From Desulfobacteraceae bacterium (GTDB lineage Bacteria; Desulfobacterota; Desulfobacteria; Desulfobacterales; Desulfosalsimonadaceae), in assembly GCA_014237465.1 (NCBI GenBank), contig JABZFM010000037.1, positions 1-41,749 on the forward strand: DNA of 41,749 nt, written 5' to 3'. The notes beneath the pieces were generated by a model that saw only the letters and a program-made list of their open reading frames with translations, did not search any database and had not been told where the DNA came from. Shown in pieces: positions 23,888 to 32,069 of the stretch. Position 1 is the first letter of the stretch. The number at the start of each line of letters is the position of its first letter. The position numbers and the translations under genes were made by a program.

Positions 23888-24913
23888 TTACACCACCACA
23901 ATATCGCTACTTCCAAGGGATGCATCTGTTGCCAGGCTAAGGCATTGGATATCAAACATCTGTTTTAGTGTATCGATGTTTTTTTTATTCAGCCCCTGCA
24001 TGCGGGACAGGCTTTTGGGATGAACCGTCAGGGTCACTGAATTATTGGAAGAGGTTTTTTTTCTGATTTTTTTTATCGCCGAATCCAGAAAAATTTTTGA
24101 AAACACCATGTGTCCCAGCGCCGGATGATACGGCCCGGCAAGAACGGTGGACGGATCATCGAGTTCATCAGACGCCTGCAGGCCCATTCGAATCACATTA
24201 ATGCGGTTTTCCTGAAATATCAGGTATAGCCTTTTAAGCTGAGCCACACATTCTTCAATGGACAGCGGCTGGTATTTGCCTTTTTTATACAGATCCGCAA
24301 GCTTGCTGCCGGCAATGACCAGGGTCGGGTAGATTCTGACAAAATCGGGTTTCAAGTCAATAATCTGCCGGGCGGAATCTAAGCATAAGGCTTCACTGTC
24401 CCCCGGCAGCCCGGTCATCATCTGCAGTCCGATCTGATATTTTTTCTGTTTGAGCAGAGATACGGCGTGTATCGTGTGTTCAGAGATATGCCCTCGGTTG
24501 GCCTGTTTGAGGACCCGGTCATCCATGGACTGTACCCCCAGCTCAATGGTCGATACCGGATATGGACTGATCAGGTTGAGCCGGTCTTCGTCAATGGTGT
24601 CCGGCCGGGTGGAAAATCGGATGCCGTCGATTTTTTTTGATTCCACAAAAGACGCGACCTGATCCAGCAGTCTTTGAATTCGGTCCGGCGCAAGCCCTAA
24701 AAAATTGCCGCCAAAAAATGACACTTCCGTCCGGGACCGGTTTTTCCCTTTATACCCGAGAAATTTATAAATAATTGAATTAATTTTATTTGCCGTGGGT
24801 ATGGCACCGGATGTGCCGGTGATTGCCCGCTGGTTACAAAAAATGCACTGATGAGGACACCCGGAATGGGGAATAAATATGGGGATGATAAACGGTTTAA
24901 AGGACGGTTTCAT
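23888..24913 (-). CDS. Elp3-like radical SAM protein
   Basis: A 341-residue radical SAM enzyme. The cluster motif is C19-PHQ-C23-IF-C26 (CX3CX2C), with SFFGGNFLG, FSTRPDTID, STIELGVQSMDDRVLKQANRGH and GLQMMTGLPGD following in the order typical of the Elp3/COG1243-related family. It lacks an acetyltransferase domain, which full Elp3 would have after the radical SAM core; the C-terminal about 90 residues are family-specific. RNA or cofactor modification is the likely class of role, substrate unknown. It is the last gene of the minus-strand run that includes rnc, and convergent with the zinc-ribbon fragment. Confidence 0.85.
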   Translation of the reverse strand: MKPSFKPFIIPIFIPHSGCPHQCIFCNQRAITGTSGAIPTANKINSIIYKFLGYKGKNRSRTEVSFFGGNFLGLAPDRIQRLLDQVASFVESKKIDGIRFSTRPDTIDEDRLNLISPYPVSTIELGVQSMDDRVLKQANRGHISEHTIHAVSLLKQKKYQIGLQMMTGLPGDSEALCLDSARQIIDLKPDFVRIYPTLVIAGSKLADLYKKGKYQPLSIEECVAQLKRLYLIFQENRINVIRMGLQASDELDDPSTVLAGPYHPALGHMVFSKIFLDSAIKKIRKKTSSNNSVTLTVHPKSLSRMQGLNKKNIDTLKQMFDIQCLSLATDASLGSSDIVVV

Positions 24914-24967
24914 TGATTCGCTTGTGAGGGTATGATGACCTGATAAATATTGCGGCTTTTTTTAAGG

Positions 24968-25669
24968 TTATGAGTTTGTTTCATTCAAAAGTTTTACTGC
25001 CTGTTGCGCGGCCGCCTGTTCAGCCGCTTTTTTGTTTTTTCCGGTCCCCCGGGTGGCAATGCTGCCCACAACAAGTTCCACTTCAAATGTTTTGTCATGG
25101 TCCGGTCCCGTTTCATTGATGATGCTGTAAGCGGGCTGCGATTTGATGGAAGCCTGCGCAATTTCCTGAACTCGGCTTTTAAAGTCCTGGTTTTTTTCAG
25201 GTACTGCAAGGTCTTCAAAAAGCCGGGAAAAATGAAGACGGATCACTTCAAAAACCTTATTAAACCCACCGTCCAGATAGACCGCTGCCAGCAATGCCTC
25301 AACCGTATCGGAGAGGATGGAATTTTTTTCATGGCCGTTGGACTGCATTTCTCCTTTACCCAGCCGGATAAATTCGCCGAGCTTAATTTTTTTCGCAATT
25401 CCGGCCAGCTGAAATTCATTGACCAGGTTGGATCGAATTTTAGACAGATCCCCTTCAGTGAGTTCCGGAAACCGGTCTATTAACAAATGACTGATTACGA
25501 TGCTTAAAACAGAATCTCCTAAAAATTCAAGCCGTTCATTATCCTGCATGTCTTTGTCCGGAAGCTCGTTGACATAAGAACTGTGCCGTAGCGCATGTTC
25601 AAGAAATTCCCTGTTTTCAAAAGAATAACCAAGATTTTTTTCGAGAATAGATAAGTCGGGATTCATCAT
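24968..25669 (-). CDS. rnc: Ribonuclease III
   Basis: A 233-residue RNase III, normal length. The nuclease domain covers about 1-150 with the signature NERLEFLGDS at 44-53 and later SDTVEALLAAVYLDGG; the double-stranded RNA-binding domain covers about 160-230 (PAYSIINETGPDHDKTFEVEL, then GKNKKAAEQAAAQQAVKLL). It processes rRNA precursors and structured transcripts. ATG codons at 25669 and 25666 are both possible, with no clear ribosome site. Immediately upstream is an 18-bp near-perfect tandem duplication (25671-25706). It is followed 54 bp downstream by the radical SAM gene. Confidence 0.95.
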   Translation of the reverse strand: MMNPDLSILEKNLGYSFENREFLEHALRHSSYVNELPDKDMQDNERLEFLGDSVLSIVISHLLIDRFPELTEGDLSKIRSNLVNEFQLAGIAKKIKLGEFIRLGKGEMQSNGHEKNSILSDTVEALLAAVYLDGGFNKVFEVIRLHFSRLFEDLAVPEKNQDFKSRVQEIAQASIKSQPAYSIINETGPDHDKTFEVELVVGSIATRGTGKNKKAAEQAAAQQAVKLLNETNS

Positions 25670-25670
25670 T

Positions 25671-25706
25671 TTAAATTCATCATTCCGGTTAAATTCATCG
25701 TTCCGG
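25671..25706. repeat. 18-bp tandem duplication upstream of rnc
   Basis: TTAAATTCATCATTCCGG at 25671-25688 is followed at once by TTAAATTCATCGTTCCGG at 25689-25706, with one mismatch. A partial third copy with ATTCATCATTTT precedes it and runs into the rnc start. Its position replaces the expected ribosome-site region of rnc. Confidence 0.6.
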
Positions 25707-25723
25707 ATTCGTCATTTTAGATT

Positions 25724-26632
25724 TCAGGGGCTTGATTTTATTTGGTTAATTTCACGTTTTAGGCGCTCAAATATTACATAGGGCACGCAAAGGTCTCCCT
25801 TGCCCGTGCCGAGTTGGATTTCCGGGTTGATCGCCCCGTGAAAATCAGAACCGCCAGTGACCAGTAAGTCAAATTTTTCCGCAAGTTCGGCAAAATAATC
25901 GGTTTCTTCTACTGAGTGGTTCGGATAATAAACCTCCACTCCCTTTAAACCCATGGGTACCAGTTCGGAAAGAAGGTATTCATATGCATCAAAATCCACA
26001 ACGTCCAGCAGTCCGGGGTGGGCCAGGATCGGGATGCCGCCGGCCAAAAGAATCAGTTTAATGGCTTGCACCGTATCCACCCGGGGTTTGTCGATGTATG
26101 CGGGTTTTCCTTTTCCAATATATGTATCAAACGCGTCATCAATGGACCGGGCAAACCCTTTTTTCACCATCACCCGGGCAATATGCGGCCTGCCGATCTG
26201 TGCTTTTTCTTCGGACTCAGAAATTACTTCATCCAGGGACATGTCAAAGCCCAGTTCGTTTAAACGGGCAATAATACCGGGGTTTCTGTTTTTTCGGGCG
26301 TTCTGCTGCTGCAGTAAGGTTTGATTCAGTTCCGGATGGTCAACATCAAAGCCGTATCCCAGGATGTGAAAGCTTCCGGAAACACTGAAAAAATCGGGGG
26401 ATGCCGCACTGATTTCAACGCCGGTCAAAAACTTGACCGGGCCGAGAAGGTGCCGGTGCGCCAATATTTTTTTTGACCCTTCAACGGAGTCATGGTCGGT
26501 TAAGGCAATGGCCTTTAGACCTGCTTTTTTTGCTATGGTCAGTATTTCAAGCGGATCAAGGGATCCATCAGAAGCAGTTGAGTGTATATGTAGATCGATA
26601 TTCCCAAAGTTATAACCGGATTTATAATCCAA
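25724..26632 (-). CDS. PHP-domain phosphoesterase
   Basis: About 302 residues of a PHP-domain phosphoesterase related to the nucleoside-3',5'-bisphosphate phosphatase/5'-3' exonuclease (RNase AM) group. Metal ligands are visible in IDLHIHSTASDGS, ALTDHDSVEG, GVEIS, HILGYGFD, ILAHPG and GGSDFHG. The frame is open to 26761, but that part lies antisense-frame within dksA; the TTG at 26632, which overlaps the dksA stop by 11 bp, is the most economical start, though it is not certain. It likely degrades pAp or short RNA ends. Co-transcribed with dksA upstream. Confidence 0.8.
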   Translation of the reverse strand: MDYKSGYNFGNIDLHIHSTASDGSLDPLEILTIAKKAGLKAIALTDHDSVEGSKKILAHRHLLGPVKFLTGVEISAASPDFFSVSGSFHILGYGFDVDHPELNQTLLQQQNARKNRNPGIIARLNELGFDMSLDEVISESEEKAQIGRPHIARVMVKKGFARSIDDAFDTYIGKGKPAYIDKPRVDTVQAIKLILLAGGIPILAHPGLLDVVDFDAYEYLLSELVPMGLKGVEVYYPNHSVEETDYFAELAEKFDLLVTGGSDFHGAINPEIQLGTGKGDLCVPYVIFERLKREINQIKSSP

Positions 26633-26984
26633 GCGCGTTCTCGATAGCCTCTTCTTTGGTTTTGCATTCAATGCATTGGGTGGTGACGGGGCGGACCTGC
26701 AACCGCTTGATGGAAATATCATCCCCGCATTTTTCGCAGATACCGAATGTGCCGTTATCAATCCGGTCGAGCGCTTTTTTCACTTTTTTGATAAGCTTAT
26801 GCTCTCTGTCACGAATCCGAAGTTCAAAATTCCGGTCCGCTTCATAGGTTGCCCGGTCGGTAGGGTCGGGAAAGTTGCCTTTAGGGGTGTTCATGTCAGA
26901 AACCGTATTATCAGCCTGGCTCAGCAGGTCTTCCATGCGCTTTGTTAAAAGGTCTTTGAAATATTCCAGATCTTTTTTTTTCAT
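26622..26984 (-). CDS. dksA: RNA polymerase-binding protein DksA
   Basis: A 120-residue DksA of the compact type. The coiled-coil tip motif DPTDRA (Asp, Asp, Ala at 41-46) is intact, and the zinc finger has both Cys pairs, CEKC and CIEC. Helices with NFELRIRDREHKLIKKVKKALDRID match the coiled coil. It binds in the RNA polymerase secondary channel and, with ppGpp, adjusts rRNA and amino-acid promoters. GGGG lies ten bases before the ATG. It leads an operon with the PHP phosphoesterase, whose start overlaps its end. Confidence 0.92.
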   Translation of the reverse strand: MKKKDLEYFKDLLTKRMEDLLSQADNTVSDMNTPKGNFPDPTDRATYEADRNFELRIRDREHKLIKKVKKALDRIDNGTFGICEKCGDDISIKRLQVRPVTTQCIECKTKEEAIENALGL

Positions 26985-27325
26985 CGCTTATTTTCCCCTT
27001 TCCTTCATCATGCATAAAGAAATTGTTGTGCAACTATTCTTATCTGCAGTTCGGTTTATGCTTTTTCAGAGAAGGAATCATTAACATGGTTTTTTTTCAA
27101 ATGTAAAGGAAAAAATTGTATATCATACCATATATTAAGAGAGTATAGAGTAATGTCAAGCCACTTGAGATTAATACATTATACAATAACAAGGACTTTT
27201 TATTCAAGGACTATCTGTGGAATTTTTTAAGATACATTCGTTCCAGAGCCACCGATTGTCCCTTCGATGGTGCTGGGACCGCATAAGGGCCTTTTGGACC
27301 CGGATCTTTACTTCTTTGTGAACCC
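26985..27325. other. Intergenic region between dksA and hemA
   Basis: Contains the dksA promoter region on the minus strand (AT-rich 27060-27190). On the plus strand 27228-27329 is an open stretch with HKGLLDPDLYFFVNP that looks protein-like but has no start or ribosome site, ending 3 bp past the hemA stop. It may be a relic of an older neighbour. Confidence 0.35.
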
Positions 27326-28657
27326 TTAGCTGTCCAGGTTGAACAGTTTTCGGGTAAAGTCCAGGTAAACGGACTTGTTCCGGTGGGATCCGGGATTTTT
27401 CAGAAAAAGGGTCGGGTCATGAAGAATTTTTTTGATCAAAGACTCCGTCATTCTTTCAAAAGCCACCCGATCGCTTCTCGACAGGTGCTGCAATGTCTGC
27501 ATGGTTTTTGACAATTCCATGTCCACAATCGTATTCAGCTTTTTTCTTAAGTCGATAATTGTCGGGATAACGTCAATGCTTTTATACCAGTCTGTAAATT
27601 TTATCACGGATTCATCAACGATTCGTTCCGCTTTGATGGATTCCACATTTCTGGTGTCTATGTTTTCATTGATGACCCCCTGGAGGTCATCAATGTCATA
27701 AACATACGCATTTGAAATCCGGTTGATGGCCGGATCAATATCTCTGGGAACGGCGATATCGATAAAAAAAAGCGGACGGTTCTTTCTTGAACGCATGGTG
27801 GGTTTGACATGATTTTTTGTAATTACATAGTTCGGCGATCCCGTTGAACTGATAATGATATCAACCGTTTTTAGTTTTTCAGGGATTTCTTCCAGACGAA
27901 TGGCGTGGCCGTTATACCTGTCAGCCAGTTCTATCCCGACGGAAAGCGTCCGGTTTGCGACCAGCAGTTTTTTTGAAGATGTGTTTCGGATGAGATGTTC
28001 CACAGCCAGTTCGGCCATTTCGCCCGCCCCCACCAGGAGGATGGTTTTGTCGTCTAATGTGTCAAAGATTTTTTTGGCCAGTTCCACGGCAGCAAAGCTG
28101 ATGGAAACCGCGTGTCCGCCGATGCCGGTTTCGCTGCGGACCCGTTTTGCAACCGAAAAGGCTTTGTGCATCAGCCGGTTGAGTATCAGCCCGGTATTTT
28201 TTTTATTTACCGCTGTTTTAAATGCCTCTTTAACCTGTCCGAGAATCTGGGGCTCGCCGATCATCATGGAATTAAGGCTGGATGCTACCCGGAATACATG
28301 TTGAATTGCCTGTTCTCCGGAAAAAATATAAGTACTTGGTTTTAATTGTTTTTGTGATATGGATGTTGTTTTTGAAATAAAAGATGAAATGGTTTCAATG
28401 GCCAGAGATTGATTCTTCGTAACCATCAGTACTTCCATCCGGTTACAGGTTGAAATGATCATCGCTTCATTGATGTGAGGATCTTTGCGAAATAATTTCA
28501 GTGCGTTTTCAGTCTCTTCGGTTGAAAAAGCCAGTTTTTCCCGCAATTCAACAGGGGCTGTTTTATGGTTGAGACCCACCAGGACGATCTCCGACATCAC
28601 CGGCCCGGGTACGGATTTATCAACAGGGTCACCATTACCATTTTGTGAATTCATCAT
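27326..28657 (-). CDS. hemA: Glutamyl-tRNA reductase
   Basis: A 443-residue HemA that reduces glutamyl-tRNA(Glu) to glutamate-1-semialdehyde, the committed step of C5 tetrapyrrole synthesis. The catalytic Cys71 lies in ISTCNRMEV, VGLNHKTAPVELREKL precedes it, SLNSMMIGEPQILGQVK follows, and the NADPH domain has ILLVGAGEMAE and PLFFIDIAVPRDIDP. GGAGGG lies five bases before the first ATG of a double ATG. The start overlaps the end of the CcsA-type gene by 23 bp, so translation is coupled. It is the last gene of the tetrapyrrole cluster. Confidence 0.95.
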   Translation of the reverse strand: MMNSQNGNGDPVDKSVPGPVMSEIVLVGLNHKTAPVELREKLAFSTEETENALKLFRKDPHINEAMIISTCNRMEVLMVTKNQSLAIETISSFISKTTSISQKQLKPSTYIFSGEQAIQHVFRVASSLNSMMIGEPQILGQVKEAFKTAVNKKNTGLILNRLMHKAFSVAKRVRSETGIGGHAVSISFAAVELAKKIFDTLDDKTILLVGAGEMAELAVEHLIRNTSSKKLLVANRTLSVGIELADRYNGHAIRLEEIPEKLKTVDIIISSTGSPNYVITKNHVKPTMRSRKNRPLFFIDIAVPRDIDPAINRISNAYVYDIDDLQGVINENIDTRNVESIKAERIVDESVIKFTDWYKSIDVIPTIIDLRKKLNTIVDMELSKTMQTLQHLSRSDRVAFERMTESLIKKILHDPTLFLKNPGSHRNKSVYLDFTRKLFNLDS

Positions 28658-29456
28658 GGTGACCCTCCAACAGGAAATTGACCCCGAAAAACGTGAATAA
28701 CAGGGCGGCAAAACCGATAATTGCCATGATAGCGGCCCGCCGTCCCCGCCATCCGGCAACCAGTCTGCCATGCAGCAGGGCCGCGTAGATCAGCCAGGTA
28801 ATCACCGACCATATCTCCTTGTTGTCCCAGCTCCAGAATTTTCCCCAGGCCAGCTGGGCGTAAACAAATCCGGTGATCAGCCCGATGGTCAGCATGGTAA
28901 ATCCGGTAACAATAAATGCAGAACCGGTTCTGTCCAGAAATTCCAGTGACGGCAACCGTTTTAAAAAGAAACGGTTGGTTTTTGTTTTTATGGCATGTTC
29001 CTGGATCAGGTATAATATGCCGGTGCCACAGGCCAACGATAGTGACGCTTCGGCGATAAATATAATAATAATATGAAGGATCAGCCATATGCTTTTAAAC
29101 AAAGGGGTTGGCGACACGGCAACCGCTGGAACACAGAATGCGGCAATCATTATGGCAGTGGCAAGGGGCGCGGCATAAACCCCTAAAATGTTCAGCCGGT
29201 ATTTGTATTTCAGCAGAAGGAAAACCCCGGCAAGGGACCAGCCGGTAAACATAAGGGTTTGATGGAGATTCTGGGCCGGTAAATAGCCGATCCGAAAAAA
29301 TTCATATCCGATCAGGGCGGTATGAACAGCAAAACCGGCCATCATGATGCGGTATGACATTTGGTGGTAAAGTTCTTTCTGGGCAAATAAAAAAATAATA
29401 TACCCGGCTGAACTCAACAGGTACAATAATATAATTATGAATAATATCGAAGTCAT
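28635..29456 (-). CDS. CcsA/HemX-type cytochrome c biogenesis membrane protein
   Basis: A 273-residue polytopic membrane protein with about eight hydrophobic segments. The haem-binding WWD-like motif is AWGKFWSWDNKEIWSVITWLIY, with conserved His residues on both sides (LYHQ, LIYAALLHGR). It belongs to the CcmC/CcsA/HemX superfamily; in a hemA cluster it is usually called HemX or CcsA and is linked to haem handling or control of HemA. The start at 29456 avoids overlap with the upstream gene and begins with a membrane helix. The end overlaps hemA by 23 bp. Confidence 0.85.
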   Translation of the reverse strand: MTSILFIIILLYLLSSAGYIIFLFAQKELYHQMSYRIMMAGFAVHTALIGYEFFRIGYLPAQNLHQTLMFTGWSLAGVFLLLKYKYRLNILGVYAAPLATAIMIAAFCVPAVAVSPTPLFKSIWLILHIIIIFIAEASLSLACGTGILYLIQEHAIKTKTNRFFLKRLPSLEFLDRTGSAFIVTGFTMLTIGLITGFVYAQLAWGKFWSWDNKEIWSVITWLIYAALLHGRLVAGWRGRRAAIMAIIGFAALLFTFFGVNFLLEGHHDEFTKW

Positions 29457-29505
29457 AAACCTGATCCCCAACCCGGATAAACCGGAAAAGTTAAAAGCCT
29501 TTTGT

Positions 29506-30186
29506 CTACAGTCTGTTCTCTTGAGTAACAGCATTTATCAGCGTATCGTAATCATAGCCGCTGCCCAGAACTTCAAAAAGCAGCTGGTTGATATGTTCTT
29601 TTTCGTTATTTTTTATCATTTCCAGCAGGTTATTATGTATCAGTTTTTCAAAAATCGGTTTATGGGCTTCAGGTGCATGTTCCGTGGCCAGCAGTTTTTT
29701 CCTGATTTCCCCCATGAGTGTGAGAATCAGGGCATACTCGTCTCCAAATGTTTTTTCAAGGTCTTTTCGTAGTTTTTTCGCAAAGGCCGGGCTTTTGCCG
29801 GATGTGGATATGGCGATGCAAAGGTCTTTCCGACGGATGATCGACGGGAGAATAAAGTTGCAGATTTCCGGCACATCCGCAATATTGCATAACATATTCC
29901 TTTTTTCCGCATCCGCATTGATCCGGCGGTTTAATTTTTCGTTATCTGTAGCCCCGATCACCAGGAATTTTCCCTCAAGATCATGGGTTTCATATGGCCT
30001 TTGAACAAGTGTAATATTTGAATTTTGTTCAATATTCTGTAATGCTTCGGTAAATTCGGGGCTGACCACGGTTACACAGGCCCCGCATTCCATTAAGGTT
30101 TTCGCCTTTCGTGAGGCAACAGATCCGCCGCCGACCACCAGGCAATTTTTGTTTTTAATGTCTAAGTTTACAGGATAAAAGCTCAT
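29506..30186 (-). CDS. Precorrin-2 dehydrogenase/sirohydrochlorin ferrochelatase (Met8-like)
   Basis: A 226-residue Met8/CysG N-terminal-type enzyme that oxidises precorrin-2 with NAD+ and may chelate iron to give sirohaem. The Rossmann motif is CLVVGGGSVASRKAKTL (about residues 15-31), then VVSPEF, VIGATDNEKLN, NIADVPEICNFILPSIIRRKDLCIAISTSGKSPAFAKKLR. The catalytic Asp region is DVPEICNF. Sirohaem is needed for dissimilatory sulfite reductase and, in sulfate reducers, is also the precursor of haem by the Ahb route. The ATG lies 5 bp after the preceding stop. Flanking CcsA and hemA genes fit. Confidence 0.9.
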   Translation of the reverse strand: MSFYPVNLDIKNKNCLVVGGGSVASRKAKTLMECGACVTVVSPEFTEALQNIEQNSNITLVQRPYETHDLEGKFLVIGATDNEKLNRRINADAEKRNMLCNIADVPEICNFILPSIIRRKDLCIAISTSGKSPAFAKKLRKDLEKTFGDEYALILTLMGEIRKKLLATEHAPEAHKPIFEKLIHNNLLEMIKNNEKEHINQLLFEVLGSGYDYDTLINAVTQENRL

Positions 30187-30191
30187 TAAAA

Positions 30192-30998
30192 CTAATCCAG
30201 TTGTATTGTTAGAAGATCTTCCGCCAGTATCAGCGGTCCGGCATATGTTTTGCGACACTGTTCCCTGATATCCGGCTGATCTCTTTCCGGTTGATCACAT
30301 TCCGGATAAAAATGCGTGAGTACCAGTTTTTTTACATTTGCCCGGCTTGCAATTCTGCCGGCCAGAGACGGAGTTAAGTGCCCATTCACTTTCATGTGAT
30401 CGGGTAGTGCGGATTCACAAATAAAAAGATCCGCATTTTGCGCGAGCGCGATTAAATTCTCACTAAAATCCGTATCCCCGGAATAGACCACGGTAGAACC
30501 GCCCGGGGTTGTTACTTTAAATGCAATACTTTCCGGGCTGTGCTCAACCGGTGTTGTGGTGACGGTAAATTTGTCAAATATATGCGCATCGTCTTGCTCA
30601 TGGTCGAATTCAATAATCTTTAATCGGCCGCTGACATCGATCCATTCATTATAAATGGATTTCAGCTGTTTGTAAAATGTCAAAAAACCGGTTCCGCCGC
30701 ACAAAGAAAGTAGTTGCTTTCGCCGACTGCCGTCCGGGTATTTATTTGCAAATAAAAACGGCACCAGTTCACCGGTATGATCCGGGTGAAGGTGGCTGAA
30801 AAATATATGGGAGACATCAAATATGGAAACACCGGCTTCTGTGAGCCGTCGCATGGTTCCCGGGCCAGCATCAAAAACAAGGTTTTTTTCGTCAAGTTGA
30901 ATCAAAACGGAACATGAACTCCGGTCCAGCGAGGGTACACAGGTGCCGGACCCGAGAATGGTGACGGAAATATTATTTTTCCTTGAGTTTTTTTCCAT
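30192..30998 (-). CDS. Metallo-beta-lactamase-fold hydrolase, RNase Z-like
   Basis: A 268-residue MBL-fold hydrolase. ILGSGTCVPSLDRSS opens the fold, followed by FDAGPGTMRRL, the metal motif HLHPDH, the later VYSGDTDFSENL Asp ligand and LTHFYPECDQ. The overall pattern resembles RNase Z and related phosphodiesterases but lacks an obvious exosite arm, so tRNA processing is uncertain. The ATG at 30998 is preferred over an earlier TTG at 31016; it overlaps the end of the DHH gene by 26 bp. The cluster with DHH phosphoesterase and haem genes is conserved-looking, role unknown. Confidence 0.82.
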   Translation of the reverse strand: MEKNSRKNNISVTILGSGTCVPSLDRSSCSVLIQLDEKNLVFDAGPGTMRRLTEAGVSIFDVSHIFFSHLHPDHTGELVPFLFANKYPDGSRRKQLLSLCGGTGFLTFYKQLKSIYNEWIDVSGRLKIIEFDHEQDDAHIFDKFTVTTTPVEHSPESIAFKVTTPGGSTVVYSGDTDFSENLIALAQNADLFICESALPDHMKVNGHLTPSLAGRIASRANVKKLVLTHFYPECDQPERDQPDIREQCRKTYAGPLILAEDLLTIQLD

Positions 30999-31980
30999 GC
31001 GTCGGGTTGTTTTCAAATTTACTGATGATCCATGTTAACAGTTTTTTTGGGTCATTTACATCAGCCTGGCTGTCTAACAGGGATATTTGTGCTTCCGCCC
31101 GGGCCATGCTTCGATGTCCGCCGGCAGAACCGAAGATGCCGAATTTTTGGGACATCAGCGTACCGGCGTCCTTACGCGTGCCATCATTTCGAACCACAAT
31201 GATCAGTTTGTCTTCATAGATACCGGAAACAACACTCCAGGCGATTAAGTTAAACCGCATGAAAAAATCTGCAATCAATACACAAATATCTGTATTTTTG
31301 ATTGATCCAAGATGAACAAAAATTTTGTTGCGGGAGATCACGTGATCGTTAATGGCTTTTTTAAAGTCATCTAAAAAATCAAGACGCAGATCCACCTGTT
31401 CAATTTTTCTGGCCAAATGAATATTTGCATGCTTAAAGAGAAACTGGAAGGCCCGCATATCTTCATTAATGGCGTTTCTTTCAAAATTGGCGGTGTCTGT
31501 TTTTATCGCATAAAAGAGCCCTGTCGCGAGTTTGGGGGATGGTTTGATTTTTGCAGCGCGCAAATATTCCGTCATGATGCTGGCGGTGGCACCGTATTCG
31601 GGCCGGATATCTCTAAACGGGGCCTGGATGCCTGAATCTTCATGGTGATCAATGATCGCCGTATATTCAAAATCAGAAAAGGCGTCATGATGGTCCGGCT
31701 GGGAATCAATGATGACAAGCTTGTTATAGTGGTGGGTATCCACCTTGGAAAGATGGATGAGGGTGACGTCAAGAAGCCGGATCATTGCCATGTTGTCCGG
31801 CCGTGTGATGGAATTGATATTGGATATGATCACATTCGTCACCCGCCGCCATAAAATCCGTTTAACGGCCATTGCGCTGGCAATGGAATCAGGATCCGCA
31901 TTAATGATGATCAACACATGATCAGAACCGGTAAAAGAGTCATAAAACCGGTTTAATTTTTCAATATTTGTTGAAGACAC
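30973..31980 (-). CDS. DHH-family phosphoesterase (NrnA-like)
   Basis: A 335-residue DHH/DHHA1 protein, GTG start. The N-terminal domain has INADPDSIASAMAVKRIL, the VIIDSQPD segment and IIDHHEDSG with the family DHH triad. The C-terminal DHHA1 domain ends in the conserved GSAGGHRSMARAEA. Members degrade nanoRNA, pAp or cyclic dinucleotide products. No strong ribosome site is seen before the GTG. It heads the overlapping series DHH, MBL, Met8-like, CcsA, HemA, all on the minus strand with spacings from 5 to 49 bp or overlaps, so it is probably the first gene of that operon. Confidence 0.85.
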   Translation of the reverse strand: MSSTNIEKLNRFYDSFTGSDHVLIIINADPDSIASAMAVKRILWRRVTNVIISNINSITRPDNMAMIRLLDVTLIHLSKVDTHHYNKLVIIDSQPDHHDAFSDFEYTAIIDHHEDSGIQAPFRDIRPEYGATASIMTEYLRAAKIKPSPKLATGLFYAIKTDTANFERNAINEDMRAFQFLFKHANIHLARKIEQVDLRLDFLDDFKKAINDHVISRNKIFVHLGSIKNTDICVLIADFFMRFNLIAWSVVSGIYEDKLIIVVRNDGTRKDAGTLMSQKFGIFGSAGGHRSMARAEAQISLLDSQADVNDPKKLLTWIISKFENNPTHGKKLKEK

Positions 31981-32069
31981 GGAAAGCCGGCCTATATTGT
32001 GATTATGGGGTATCTCTTTAAAGTCAACCGTTTATATTATGATGGGGTTTGTAAAAACACCAACCGTTA

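Noticed and set aside
27228-27329. Protein-like plus-strand stretch after hemA
   Set aside because: No start codon context or ribosome site, and too short; at best a relic.
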